Source of the DNA: Porphyra umbilicalis
Lineage: Eukaryota > Rhodophyta > Bangiophyceae > Bangiales > Bangiaceae
Assembly: GCA_002049455.2 (NCBI GenBank)
Contig: KV918960.1
Location: 80,162-144,161, forward strand
Reading direction: 5' to 3'
Length of the DNA: 64,000 nt
The notes beneath the pieces were generated by a model, which did not search any database, had not been told where the DNA came from, and saw only the letters and a program-made list of their open reading frames with translations. This document shows positions 1-12,135 of this stretch, piece after piece. Each line of letters opens with the position of its first letter. Within the stretch, counting starts at the first letter, position 1. A program made the translations under genes and the position numbers.

Positions 1-336
1 AGCCCCCTTACCCGCAATAAAATCGCCGCCGGCGGATCCATCACCGCCGGCGGCGGCCGCTCCTCCATTGCCGCCGCCGGCGTTGCCGGCGGCGCCGCCG
101 TGCGCACCCACATCGCCCGCCGCCCCTCCGCCGCCGGCCGCCTGACCGCCGGCGGCGCCCGCCGCCGCCGCAACTCCCCTAGCCCCCCCACCCGCAACCA
201 AATCGCCGCCGGCGGATCCATCACCGCCGGCGGCGGCCGCTCCTCCACTGTCGCTTCCGGCGTTGCCGGCGGCGCCGCCGTGCCCACCCGCAGGCCCCGC
301 CGCCCCGCCGCCGCCGGCCGCCTGACCGCCGGCGGC
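1..336. repeat. 180-bp GC-rich tandem repeat (about 1.9 copies) inside the transposase tail
   Basis: Bases 1-180 and 181-336 align closely; both copies carry the same GCCGCCGGCGGATCCATCAC stretch. The period is a multiple of three, so the minus-strand transposase frame stays open and gives Gly/Ala-rich repeats. It continues beyond the left edge. Confidence 0.8.
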
Positions 337-1500
337 CATACGGGTGCGAGACACATACCCGTCGCGTCGCTTCTCAGTGACCATGTTGTGCAGGATGGCC
401 ACCGCCTTAGTGACGGTGACCATCTGCTCAACGGTGGAGTATTTGGCAGGGTGCAAAGCCACATGAAAACGTGCCGTAAGCACGGCATACAGTCGTTCAA
501 CATCTTTCCGCAGGGCTTCTTGAAGTCGGTTAAATGTAACCTCTACTTCTGTCGTGGGGACAGGAAACGGAGAGACGAAAAGTGCAAACCAAGGATAAAT
601 ACCATCCACAAGATAATACAGGAGCGTGCGGGTCGTGCCGTTAGCAGTATAAGAAAATGTACGGGGCGGCCATTCTCCGTTCGTAACGGATAAATATAGG
701 GGGGAAACATGCATAACGTTGAGGTCGTTGTGAGATCCAGGACACCCCACAAATAAATGCCAAATCCAGAGGTCCTCATCACAAACGGTCTCCACCACCA
801 CGGAACGCTTCCCGTGACGATTCTGGTACATGCCGGCGAACGCCTTAGGGCAGTTGCGCCACTCCCAGTGGCTGCAGTCAAGGGAGCCCATGCAACCGGG
901 CATCCCGCGCTCAGCATTGCGCGTCAGAATGCGCTGCAGTTCTTCAGGGGTGGGGGGACGCAAATATGAGGGTCCAAACTCATCCACAATAAAGCGCATC
1001 AACTCTCGCACCGACATAGCAATGGTTGGAGCGGACAGTCGCACATATTCATCAGTCCTGTCCGGCGCCTCCCTATACGCAATGACTCGAAAAGCCGCAA
1101 CCACTTTTTGCAAGGGGTGAGCCTGGAGCCGGCCAGTCGTATTGATGCGCTGCGCAAAAAATGGTCGGTCCTTCACGGCATTATATATACGAAGAAACAC
1201 GCTGCGCGGCACGCGGAACCGACGCTCAAAGTCACCCTCGTTGTAGACAGGCGGCTCCCCATTGAGACCAAAATAATCTCTCAGAATAGCACGCAAACCT
1301 GAGCGGAAGTTACGCCGCTTATTCGGCCGGCGGCCCGGCACAGATCAAACATAACGCGGCCACCGGTGCACCCGAGACCCACGGGCACGCTTCCGCCAAT
1401 GACGTGACGCGTATAGGTGTGCCGCAACCGCCGAAGCAATTTGTAGATCCTCCGTATCCTCCAGCATAGCGTCTGCGGACAAATCAAAAGGGTCGTCCAT
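1..1500 (-). pseudogene. PIF/Harbinger transposase (plant_tran/DDE_4 type), runs off left edge
   Basis: DDE transposase of the PIF/Harbinger superfamily, which cuts and pastes its own element in the nucleus. The minus-strand frame from the ATG at 1500 reads MDDPFDLSADAML, then a helix-turn-helix-like stretch (FERRFRVPRSVFLRIYNAV), then the family signatures GCMGSLDCSHWEWRNCPKAF (first Asp), DLWIWHLFVGCPGSHNDLNV (second Asp), YYLVDGIYP and RKDVERLYAVL (third acidic residue, Glu), ending near VAILHNMVTEKRRDGY. All three catalytic positions are present. One in-frame TGA lies at 1345-1347, between the N-terminal acidic part and RRPNKRRNF; otherwise the frame is open from 1500 to base 1. After about 400 the frame continues as a glycine/alanine-rich tail encoded by a 180-bp tandem repeat. 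The ATG at 1614 is an alternative start. Family identity is sure; whether the TGA kills the gene or is spliced out is unknown. Confidence 0.85.
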
Positions 1501-3093
1501 CGCGCGAAGAAGACGGTCGCCACGACGGTGGCGGCGGACGGCCGTCGACGACGACGGCGCCGCCCTGACGGTGCCACCTGCACTCGGATCTCCCCAGCAC
1601 CCCACAGTGAACACACCGCACGGACAGAGAAATTTTCCTTTCGCCCACCCCCCCGGCAGACCGTTTCAATGCCCCCCACTGGACTCCCGAAACGGTCGCA
1701 TCCCGGGGCGGAGGCACGGTCGCCTGTGGTCGCGTGCTCGATGCAACGGTCCGTAGCAGTCTCGATGCCATTGCAAACAGTGAGCGCTCGAACGCTCTCC
1801 CGCGACACAAAGTGCATCGTTTGTCACTGCAGTTTTTTAATAAGCCGGATGCCACGACACAAGCATTTCGAACGGCGGCCAAAGCAGCGCCAGCCAATGT
1901 GAGAGCTGAACAAGATGGAGAGAAGCGCTCCGACTCCCCAAATCGTGCAGAGAATGGGGGACAAGGGCCTCACCCCCCATTTTCTGCCCGCTGAATCTGC
2001 GTGTACTTATATGATTCCGATCAACTAGATTCGCGTTTTCTCTCTTCGATTTGGGGTGCCCGACGTTGCTGTGGAGCCGTCCCCAACCCCAAGAGCCTAA
2101 ATGGAGCCACGTGGAGCATTTGGGAGACACATTTTTGACACGTAAACACATTCGGACTTGGGGAAGACGTTGTTGGGTGTCCTCTAACAAACACCCGTCA
2201 AAAAGCTGGTCCTGTGTCTCGGTTCGGGCCTGAGAAAATGAATGTCAGAATGACCGTTCTGAAACTCGTGTTATTGCTAACCTCCAAAAAATGGTGGTTG
2301 CAGAGAGAAGGCAGGTAGAGCCGACGACACAGCATAGAAATGTTGTCGGATTGGCTGTTCGACAAGCCACGATCGTACTATTGGCTGAGAGTTGCCGCCA
2401 GTAATCTTGCAAGCCAATCAACGTGTCTTGCGGGGGTCACGCAGAGCCATTGCAACCCACAATGAGATTTCCTGAGATTTTTGGGCCGTTTGCTTGGGCC
2501 TGAAGAGGACTCGGAGAGGGTTCTGAGCCAGACCTGTGATTTGTCATGAGATCAACAAACTTCTCCAGATTTCTTGAGATCCTGATGTGCGTTTCCAGCG
2601 CCCGGAGCTGCATGAGGAGACTGTGTAAGGAACTCACATGATTCCTAGCGTTTTCATTGGTCCACGTACGCTGTTGAATGATTGCAACCAGACTGCAACC
2701 GCCATTTTTTGGAGGTCAGCAATACACTCGGACAACAACGCAATCGGGTGGAGTGGCGTGCTTGAACGGTTCAACCTGGGTCGGGCTGGATCGCCGCTCG
2801 TCGCTGCCAAATGTTCGGACATTAATCCCCCGATTGTCGGCACGCGAAAAGAGAGGTCGACTGCGTTTAACCAGAATTCTCCAGGCGCGGAAAGTCTCAA
2901 AACCGTATGTATCCCTGTATCCTGCCTCTCATATCTGGGATACGGATCCGATACAATCTCGCAATTTCTGTCGGAAAGGAAAGATATATCCTCTCATCCT
3001 TTTCTCGGAATGCATTTTGGATATTAAGTCCCCGGCTCGTATCCAAAGTGGATACGGATATAACTCACGGGGAAAATCCTCGGGGATATATCC
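1501..3093. other. no supported gene; upstream flank of the Harbinger transposase
   Basis: Short overlapping ORFs on both strands show no recognisable motif. A Harbinger element normally has a second, Myb-like ORF and short terminal inverted repeats; neither could be identified here. Around 2930-3090 there are several GGATA/ATATCC words in AT-richer DNA that abut the minisatellite. Confidence 0.4.
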
Positions 3094-3486
3094 ATGACAA
3101 CCCCTGCACCGCACCCGCCGTCACCGCCCACGCCGTCACAGCCCCCGCCGTCACCGTCCCCGTTGATGCCCAACCACGCCGTGCCCGTCTCCGATCCCGT
3201 CACCGCTGTGCCCGTCGTCGCCGTGCCTGTCCCCGACGCCAACGCCCCCACCGTCGCCGCCCCCGGCGTCACCGCCCCCGCCGTCACCGCCGGCGCCGTC
3301 ACCGTCCCCGCTGGTCTCGTCCCTGGCACCCCCACCGTCTATCCCGTCACCGCCGGTCCCGTCGTCCTCGTGCTTGTCCCCACCGTCACCGACCTCGCCG
3401 TCACCCACCCCCACCGTCAGCGCCCCCGCCATCAACGCCCCCGCCGTCACCGTCCACGCTACAGCCCGTCCCCGTCGTGCCCGTCG
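3094..3486. repeat. GC-rich coding-like minisatellite, left part
   Basis: Irregular 12-15 bp units of the type GCCCCCGCCGTCACC, with a higher-order unit of roughly 150 bp that starts CCCCGCTGGTCTCGTCCCTGG (one copy near 3307). All frames stay open, giving P/A/V/T-rich, R/H/P-rich or T/A/G/V-rich products. The array resumes at 7787 after the Copia insertion. Confidence 0.75.
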
Positions 3487-3904
3487 TGTTGGACTGTGAT
3501 GCTAGTCGACGACTCCACTGGCGAATCGCGGATGGATGATGGTCGGTGACCCTTATGGTACCCCACATGGTACATTTGCAAGACGTTGTCAAGTTGCACA
3601 CATTCGTGTTGGGTCATCTTGGGGCGTTACTTTTGGCATGTTTTGGATTTGATCTTCGCTTTGCTCTAGTGGCTTTTGATTTGGTGAGTGATTCGATTTG
3701 GTGCGAGGGCGTGGGCGTCGGTGTGGGCGCGAGAGGGGGGAGCACTTGGGCCGTTGGGGACTATTTGAGAGGTGCTCTCGGTTTGGAGAGGCGGGCGAAC
3801 CTTAGGAAAACCAACGAAGCACGTTCGCACACACGCACACGAGCTCAAGCCACTCAACCACTTCACCGTGGTCCCCTTACTACTATCCCCACTGTGTTTC
3901 AACA
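3487..3904 (+). repeat. Copia left LTR, 418 bp
   Basis: Begins TGTTGGACTGTGAT and ends TTTCAACA. It is the same length as, and very similar to, the solo LTR at 11718-12135, which fixes both boundaries. Confidence 0.9.
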
Positions 3905-3918
3905 GGTTATGCGCCCAG
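3905..3918 (+). other. primer-binding site of the Copia element (half-tRNA type)
   Basis: GGTTATGCGCCCAG directly follows the LTR. It is complementary to the anticodon arm of an initiator tRNA-Met rather than to a tRNA 3' CCA end. Drosophila copia primes from such an internal tRNA-iMet fragment. The tRNA match itself is inferred. Confidence 0.65.
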
Positions 3919-6900
3919 AGCCGGGGCTGTGACAAGAGCAAGGTGTGGCAGCTGGTGTTGCGGCTGTCGCGGCAAGTACGAAGAAGACGAGTTCAAGGTG
4001 GTTCAAGGACGTGACGGTCAAGGTGCACGGCTCGGAAAGGTCGGGCGCTAAGATATGACGACATCATGCACGGAGGCGCTGCCGAAATGGGCGGCATCAA
4101 GATCGACAAGTTGACGGCGACGAACTTGCACGAGTGGCGTCAGCGCATTAAGATGGTCCTCGCGCTGCGCGACCTGGACGATGTGCTTGACGAAGACGGA
4201 AAGCCGACGGACGCGGAAGACCGCGAGTTAGCTTTGTGGAGGCGTCGTGATACGAAGGCGAGCGCCATCATTGGGCTCACCCTTGGGTCTGAGCAGCTCG
4301 AGCACGGGTCGGGCTGCAAGACGACGGCGGATAGGTGGTCGACGCTGCAAGGTGCCTTCTAGCGCAAGAGTTTGATGAACAAGATGAAGGCGCGACGCGA
4401 GTTCTACAACGTCGAAACGACCGTCGGCGAGGGCATGCTGGGCTACACCAACCGCGTGCGCAACCTCGGCGAGAACCTCAAGGCCATGGGCGGCGAGGTG
4501 ACAGAGATGGACGTTGCCATGAGCGTCCTCAACGTGCTTACGTCCAAGTACGAAAAGCTGCTAGTGGCTCTCGACGCCAAGGGCGAGGACGAGCTAAGCC
4601 TCGACTTTGTCAAGAGCCGCTTGCTTCAAGAGGAGCGGCGTCAGGCGGACAAGTCACCAGCAACCAAGCGCATTGGCGACATGGCAATCGTCTGCGCCAA
4701 CTACCGAGGTCAAGGACGCCGTGGTGGCCTCTCCAAGATCGAGTGCTACTACTGCCGTAAGTTTGGGCACATCTCTCACGATTGCCCAGAGCTCAAGGCC
4801 AAGAAGCAGAGACAGGACAAGGTGGCCGCGATTGCGGCTGACGATGGTAGCGACAGCGACGACGCCATCTGTCTGGTGGGCAATGCGTCTGACAGCGATG
4901 ACACCTCCGAGTCGTGGCTTGTCGATTCTGCGGCGTCTGCACACATGTGCTGGATGCGCGCGTGCTTCGACGACTACCAGACGACCACGGGACGCAGCGT
5001 CACAATGGGTGACAAGGGGTCCGTAGCCACGGCCGTCGTCGTAACCGTCGTGCTCAACGTCATCGTTCACGGCAAGACGCGCAAGATCAAGTTAGAGAAG
5101 GTACTCCATGTTCCTACAATGGGCTTCAACCTCATGTCGGTCGGCATGATGGAAAAGCGTTGGGTGGAAGTGTCATTCAAGGGCGGTAAGACGATGATCA
5201 AGATAAACGAGAAGATTGCTGCGTGCGGCACGCGTAAGAACGGGCTATACCACCTGGACGTGGCCCCTATGTCGGGTGTTGCTGCGGTGGCCTCTCTGCA
5301 GCTATGGCATGAGCGCTTTGGGCACGTCAACGTGGCTGGCGTTAAGCGGATGATCAAGACAAAGGACATTGACGGACTCAAGTGCTCTTCCATGGCGGTC
5401 AAGGACGTCTGCGAGCCGTGCGTGTATGGGAAGGCGGCTATGACGCCTTTGCCAAGTGCAGGAGGAGGTCGAGTCAGAAAACGCCTGCAGCTCGTGCACT
5501 CGGACCTGGGCGGGCCAATGTCAAAGCCATCGCGTGGCGGTGCGCTCTACTTTGGCACCTTCACCGACGACTTCTCCCGCTGGACAGACGTGGTCTTCCT
5601 TCAGAAGAAGAGCGATCTGCTCTCTGCGTACAAGAAGTGGCTGACAAAAGCCCAGCTGCACACGGGAACCAAGATCAAGATCCTGCACTCCGACAATGGC
5701 GGCGAGTATGTGTCGAACGCATTCAAGGCTATCCACGATGAAAACGGCACGACGTAGCAGACCACGGTGCCCGACAAGCCGCAGCAGAACGGAGTTGCTG
5801 AGCGGCTCAACCGAGTTCTCGTGGAGATGGCTCGCACCATGATGCAACACAAGGACGTCGATCAGAATCTTTGGGCGGATGCCATCAAGACGGCGGCGTA
5901 CAACAAGAACCGCGTCACGAGCCAGGCGCTTCCCGTCGGCAAGACGCCTTTTGAGCTGTGGACCCGAAAAAAGCCCAACGTAAGCCACATGCGGGTGTTT
6001 CGGTCGACGTGCCGGGTGGTGCTGCACAAGATTCACATCGACGGCACGTTTGGCGACAAGGCGGCGAAGGCCGTTATCTGAGGCTTTCCCGACGGCATCA
6101 AGGCGTAAAATGTCATGGTCGACGACGGCAAGGTTGTCAAGGCACGAAGCGTCGTGTTCGCCGAGACGAACGTAAGCGAGGTTGCAGAAGTTGCAGAGGA
6201 GCTTCCCGGAGACGAAGACGTCGAAGTCGAGACGGTCTTGCGTCCTTCAAACGACGGCGAAGCCGTAGATGCTGACAATGACGACAAGGATAACAAGCAA
6301 GACGATGGATTTGACAAGTCCGCGGACGACAATCAAGGTAGTGGCGGCTCTCAAGACACGCTGCGTCGGAGCGGCAGAGCGCGGCGACCACCGGTCGAGT
6401 ACTGGCGCCCGGTGAGCCTGGTTGCTCACGAGGCGCTCACGACGTACGTGCAAGCCGTTCAAGGGCAATAATAGGTTAAGTGGCAAACTGCCATGGATGA
6501 GGAGATGGAGGCCATCCGCAAGAACAAGACTTGGCGCTTGACGGATCGCCCGGCCAGTCTACGCGTGCTGAAGGGCAAGTGGGTGTACACGGTCAAGAAC
6601 GAGGTTTACAATAACGGGAACAGCACGACGCGGCACAAGGCGCGCCTGTGTTTCATGGGGAACCGGAAGATCCAGGGGATCGACTTCAACGAGACGTTGG
6701 CGCCGGTGGCGAAGTTCACCACCATCCGGTGCATCCTGGCGATGACGGCGGCGGACGGGTGGGAGCTACATCAGATGGACGTCAAGACGGCATTCTTCAA
6801 CGGCGACCTTGACAAGGAGGTCGACATGGAGCCGCGAGACGGTTATGTCGATCCGACGTATCCTGACAAGGTGTGTCGTCTCCTCCAAGCGCTGTATGGG

Positions 6901-7786
6901 CTGAAGAAAGCCCCCAATATGTGGTCCGCCAAGCTCGACGACTTTCTCAAGTCGCAGGAGTTCGATAACATCGATCCGGATGCATGCCTCTACCTCCTTA
7001 TGGATGACGGCGAAATCATCATCGTCCTGGTGTACGTCGATGATCTTCTTTTGGTGGCATCAAGCCTGGCGGCGATCTACAAGATTAAGGTCGCTCTGCA
7101 CAAGCGTTTTGCGATGAAGGACCTGGGCGAGGCGAAGGTCATCCTCGGACTAGAGATAACACGTGACAAGGCTTTGGGCACCCTTAAGCTGTCGCAGGGC
7201 ACGTACGCGGGGCAAGTGCTGGAGAAATTCGGGATGGCGGAGTGCAACCCGATCGGAACGCCGCTGGAGGTGGGCCTGCAGTTGGTCAAGGCCGACGAGA
7301 GCGACGACGCGCTGCCCTACCGCGAAGCCGTCGGCAGTCTTATGTACCTGATGGTCGGGACACGTCCTGACCTCGCCTTCGCCATCGGGAAGCTGAGTCG
7401 GTTTGTCTCATGCTACGGCAAGGAACATTGGGCGGCGATCAAGCGCGTTCTACGGTACGTCAAGGGTTTGATGAACAAGGGGTTGGTCTTCGACAAGAAC
7501 TCTTCCTGTGTTCTACAAGGCTTTAATGATGCCGACTGCGCGGGTGACCACGAGACGCAACGTTCTACGACGGGCTTCACCTTCATCTTTGGCGGAGCAG
7601 CCGTCAGCTGGGGTTCTCAGTTGCAGAAGACGGTGGCGCTGTCGACAATAGAAGCCGAGTACATGGCTCGATGTGAGGCCAGCAAGGGAGCTGTTTGGAT
7701 CAACAAGCTCTTGCAAAGCGTGGCATCTCAAGGGCTGCGGACAGCGACCGTGGTCTTCCAATCCCTATCCCCACTGCGTTTCAACA

Positions 7787-8720
7787 CGTCGCCAATCCTG
7801 TCACCGCCGTCACTGCTCTCGCCGTCACCGCCCCCGCCATCACCGCCCCCGCCTTCATCATCCACGCTGGTCTCGTCGCTGCCGCGCTAACCGCCGACTC
7901 CGTCACCTCCATGCCCGTCGTCTTCGTTCTTGTCTCCGCCGTCAACGCCCCTGCCATCACCGCCCCCGTCATCACCGCCACCGCCGTCACCGTCCCCGCT
8001 GGTCTCGTCCCTGGCACGCACACCGTCGATCCCGTCACCGCCGTGCCCGTCGTCACCGTGCCTGCCCCCGCCATCAATGCCCCCGCCGTCACCGGCCCCG
8101 CCGTCACCGCCGCCGCCGTCTCCGCCCGCGCAGGCACTGTTCCCGCTGGTCTCGCTTCTGGCACGCCCACCGCCGATCGCGTCGCCGCCGTGCTCGTCGT
8201 CGCCTTGCCTGTCCCCGCCGTCACCGCCCCCGCCGTCACCACCCGCACCGTCACCGCCCCCGCCATCACCGCCCCCGCCGTCACCGTCGCCGCTGGAGCC
8301 CGTCCCCGCTGTGCTCGTTGTGGATCCCGTCACCGTCGTCCCCGCCCTTGCCGTCACCACCGCCCCCGCAGTCTCCTCTCCCGCCGGCACAGCTCCCGAT
8401 GGTGCTTGTCCCTGCCGTGCCCGTCGCCGATTCCGTCACTGTCGCGCCCGTCGTTGTCGTGCCTGCCTCTGGCGTCATCGCCCTCGCCGTCACCGCACCC
8501 GACGTCACCGCCCCGGCTGTCACCGTCCCCGCTGTTTTTGTCCCTGCGGCGCCCACCGCCGATCCCGGCATTTCCGTGCCCGTCGTCGCCGTGCCTGTCC
8601 CAGCCGTCATGGCCCCCGCCGTCACCGCCGTCGTCGTCCTCACCTCTGCCGTCATCGCCCTTTCCATCACTGTCCGCGCTGGTCTCGTCCCCGCCGCTCC
8701 CGTCGTCGCCGGTGCTTCTG
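7787..8720. repeat. GC-rich coding-like minisatellite, right part
   Basis: Continuation of the 3094-3486 array. Higher-order copies start near 7996 and 8149, roughly 150 bp apart, each followed by runs of CCCGCCGTCACC units. A plus-strand frame reads as repeats of P-A-V-T type, but opposite frames are open as well, so coding is unproven. Confidence 0.75.
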
Positions 8721-9549
8721 GGGAGAGGAAGACCGCGCACGCCACCAATCAACGTCGGGCAACGAGCGACTGTAGAAACGACGCACGTGCTGCCATCTCG
8801 GCCGTGAAAGAGACCGAAGAGAGCTCCTCGTAATACTGAGTTTGTGTTTCGTTGGGTCGTTGTATGACGTGTTGCTTCAAACAATGTGAGTGCGTCTCTC
8901 GTTGTCGAAACCAGTGCAAAAGGAGCATCCACGATAGCCACTTGAGCGTCATTAGGCATTTAAGGAGACGTGTTGCCGTCTACGCGACCACGGCAGTCTC
9001 CAAACAATGCGCAGTCGTGTCGCCAGTGCTGCGTTCGCGCCGAGCGCGAGCGACGGGAGCACACGGCCCGAGTCCGGCCGCCACCAGCGACCACCGCCGC
9101 CAACGAGTGACGCCAAGTGCCAGCCGCAGACCACCGCGCGCGCCGGCCGGCCGAGGCACCGCACCGCTCCGCCGTTGCCGCATTCACTGCCATCGCGACA
9201 CTGCCGGACGCAACAGCGGGTGGGCGTGGGGGCCAATGAGGGCCAGCGATGCTGACGGTGTAGAAGGTGGTTCGCGATGTGCTCGCTGCACCGACGCAGA
9301 CGGCGGCGCACCGTTGAGTGCCGCGAAGGACCTTGCCTTCGCCATACGCGTATGTCTTTGTTCGGGTGGACTGGGAAAGAAGCAGTCGCGGCCGGGCGGC
9401 AGGAAATACACGACAGGACATATAATGGCTTTGTTTGCAACGGCACAAGAGGCACAGAGAGGCACTAAAGCCGAGCGGGCGAGGGCACGGCATCTCACCC
9501 ACATGTCGGAAACATCAAAGAAGGCGTGGGGCTGATCATTGCGGTTGGA
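8721..9549. other. no supported gene
   Basis: Only short overlapping ORFs of mixed frames; no motif, repeat or RNA recognised. Confidence 0.4.
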
Positions 9550-10430
9550 ACGTCTGGGACGGCATGCCTCGGATATTGACATCGCCGTCTTCGTCCGCGT
9601 CGCTGTCATCGGCCTCTTCCCTCATGATGCCCACGGTCCTGTGGCTGGAAGCCGCACCACCTGCTGTCTGGCACACCAAAGCCATCAACCAGGGCCGCCG
9701 TGCCCGCAGGACGGTGCGTCGCTGCAGCCGTCGGCGCCACCATTTCCCCCGATAAAGGGGAGCGCAAAAGACACCTTCTCTGCTACTGGCACGCCCAGAA
9801 GAGCAAAACCACGCAAGAAACGAGCAAAAGCAATGGGACAGGCACATGATATGGTCCTCGAGAACGCACGATGCTGGTCAGGAGGGAGCGCTCCGTGTGC
9901 GGCTGCAATACTCACATGGACGGGGACACTTGCGCTCCGAATGGGAGTTGAGAGGGGCGGCCAATAGATGAAAAACAAACTTACCAGAGTGAGGCCAGGT
10001 AACAAGCGTGCCATTGCATCGCGCAGTACCGGGAGAGCGGGTTGCAACCACAACGGGGATGCCGATGACAACGACGACATGCGCGAGCGATGGTGAACGA
10101 CGACCATGACGCTCCGCCCCCGCACCAAATCCTCCCAGAACAAACCGTCTGAAGCGCCACCTCTCTCCAGCTTCCGAAAAAGAACCCCTGCAGGGCCGGC
10201 CCTCCAGGACCAAGACAGTTTCGCGAGATCTCTCTGTCCGGCAGAAATACGTGGTCCACTTTATCAGAATTCGTCCCTGATGCGTCGATTGGGCTCTCTG
10301 CTCGATCGGAAACGACTATCTCTGCGCTTTCGCAGAACCTCATATCACTCCAGGGCCATAGATTCGCAGACCCAAGCCTTGGGACGTTCTCGAGTCGCCG
10401 CAAGTGCATAATCTGACTGCGTACGCACAA
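9550..10430 (-). CDS. possible spliced gene of unknown function
   Basis: No family is recognised. On the minus strand a good donor (CTG/GTAAGT near 9985) and acceptor (TATTGCAG near 9908) frame an intron of about 80 bp. Upstream is an open stretch with a Cys-rich segment (CRRCHRHPRCGC). Downstream an acidic end reads MREEADDSDADEDGDVNIRG, which looks like a genuine C-terminus. Frames could not be joined with confidence, and a second intron would be needed. This may be only chance splice-like signals in unique DNA. Confidence 0.2.
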
Positions 10431-10613
10431 TCAGTGAAATTGTTCGTCTTGGTGGTGCACAGTCGACACTGTTCATTCAGAAGCTTCTCAGCTTCACTGG
10501 TAGGCACAGTGTGGCTCAGCGCGCCGACCGATGCAGAGTGCGACTGCATTTCAGCTACGCGTTCGGTCAGCGAGGGGAAATGTGCCTGACCTCGCACGCT
10601 GCCGACTGCAGTG

Positions 10614-11717
10614 TGTGACATCACGCTCAGCCCACCCCACTCAGTTGAAGGGGAAGGCGAGCCAGACCGTGTCGCGGGTAGTCCTGTAGGGGAATACCTG
10701 CCCCGGACGGAAGCCCCGAAGAGCACACACGCACGGTGTCGACCTGAGGGAGTTTACTTGTCCGCGTAGAAGGCCTCTAGGCAACACTCACGCCTCGCCC
10801 TCTTATCCCGTCCGTTCCCGTCGGACCCTCCGAAAATCTCCCGTAGACATCCTCAAAGGACCTTCAAAAAACCGTTCTCAGACATCCTCAAAGGACCCTT
10901 GACAAACCCGCCCCTCAGGGCCCATGGGGCCAGTCTCATCGGAGGACGGCCGAAGCTTCGAGTACCGCCTTGAGTTGAGGCGAAGAAAAGATGCTACGTG
11001 ACACCCTCGCGGCGCCCCGGGGTCAGGGGCGTGCTGTACTGTAAGTCGATAGTCCAAGTCGGGTTTACACAAAATTAGGCCCTTAGCTAGAGGCCCGCTC
11101 GGGGGGGGTTACTAGCGTCAGGGAAGTCTTGAGATCGCGGTTATGCTTGGTGAGCCACGGGGTGATCACGAGTGGGTCGCCAACGAAACGATTTGAAACA
11201 TGTGGCAGTGGGACATATGTCTCGGGGATGTGGTTCCCCGAGTGTGGGGGCCATGTGTCGGGCCGTCACAATTCCCCCTTTTAAAGGGGTCGCCGTCCCG
11301 TTGGCCTAGAGCCACGGGGGCGGGTCCGTTCGAGGGTTACGGGCGCGCCAGGACGGCTAGCCGGCGTCCTCGCCAGTGTGGGGCCCTGGTGCTGCCCCGG
11401 TCACAGCCGGCAAGGGCCGCCTCGGAGTGTGGCGGCGAGCCCGCCGGGGCCAGCGGAATACGCGTCCAGGCCGTGGGATGGAAACGGCGGCGTGTCAGAG
11501 GGGGCCCGCGTGGCAGAGGCGGGTCACGCCAACCGTGCCAGGTGGGCCAAAGAGGGGCGCCGAGTATGGCGCCCCCGCCCCCCCTGTTCGGGCTTTTCCG
11601 CGGGCCCACCTGGAGGAGTCATCCAGGGGGAGTGGCCCGCGGAGCGGCTCCGCAAGAGGCGAGTGGGCGCCCCTGCCAGTACACAGGGGCCTAGAAAAGC
11701 GGGGTAGGCCGGAGACG
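10614..11717 (-). mobile_element. Gypsy-type 3' end: LTR plus internal fragment, minus strand
   Basis: Read on the minus strand, the LTR spans 11270 down to 10614 and has TGTGACGG...TGTCACA ends. It is preceded by a purine-rich tract (AAAAGGGGGAAT at about 11271-11282) as expected for a 3' LTR, then about 430 bp of internal sequence reaching a Copia LTR at 11718. The LTR is homologous to the one at 12781-13473 but clearly diverged, so this is an old copy. No coding domain is left and no target duplication was found. Confidence 0.8.
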
Positions 11718-12135
11718 TGTTGGACTGTGATACTCGTCGCCGACTCCATTGGCGGTTCGCAGATGGATGATGGTCGGTGACCCTTATGGTACCGCAGATG
11801 GTACATTTGCAAGACGTGGTCAAGTTGCACACATTCGTGATGGGGCATCTTAGGGCGTTACTTTTGGCGTGTTTTGGATTTGATCTTCGCTTTGCTCTAG
11901 TGGCTTTTGATTTGGTGAGTGATTCGATTTGGTGCGAGGGCGTGGGCGTCGGTGTGGGCGCGAGAGGGGGGAGCACTTGGGCCGTTGGGGACTATTTGAG
12001 AGGTGCTCTCGGTTGGGAGAGGCGGGCGAACCTTAGGAAAACCAACAAAGCAAGTTCGAACACACACGCACAAGCTCAAGCTACTGAACCACTTCACCGT
12101 GGTCCCCCAGTCCCTATCCCCACTGCGATCCAACA
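11718..12135 (+). repeat. solo Copia LTR, 418 bp
   Basis: Closely matches the 3487-3904 LTR over its whole length (TGTTGGA...TCCAACA). No primer site follows it and no purine tract precedes it, so it stands alone. The flanking 5-mers (AGACG and GGAGC) do not match. It abuts the minus-strand Gypsy fragment. Confidence 0.88.

Larger units (their letters stand above)
3487..7786 (+). mobile_element. Ty1/Copia LTR retrotransposon fossil
   Basis: Left LTR 3487-3904 (TGTTGGA...CAACA), primer site, then gag from 4066 with a CCHC zinc knuckle near 4744-4790. The pol order is Copia-like: aspartic protease motif near 4920, GAG-pre-integrase near 5290-5450, integrase core about 5480-6000, reverse transcriptase about 6500-7150 (YVDDLLL), RNase H about 7500-7740. 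The right LTR survives only as a short end piece. A perfect 5-bp duplication CGTCG (3482-3486 and 7787-7791) flanks the element, so both insertion edges are known; the target was the GC-rich minisatellite. The coding part is broken, by a handful of breaks. An intact target duplication with decayed coding suggests moderate age. Confidence 0.92.

Noticed and set aside
2930-3093. another copy of the CCCTACGGGAAA terminal module
   Set aside because: It shares only loose ATATCC and GGGGAAAATCC words; the diagnostic CCCTACGGG edge is absent.
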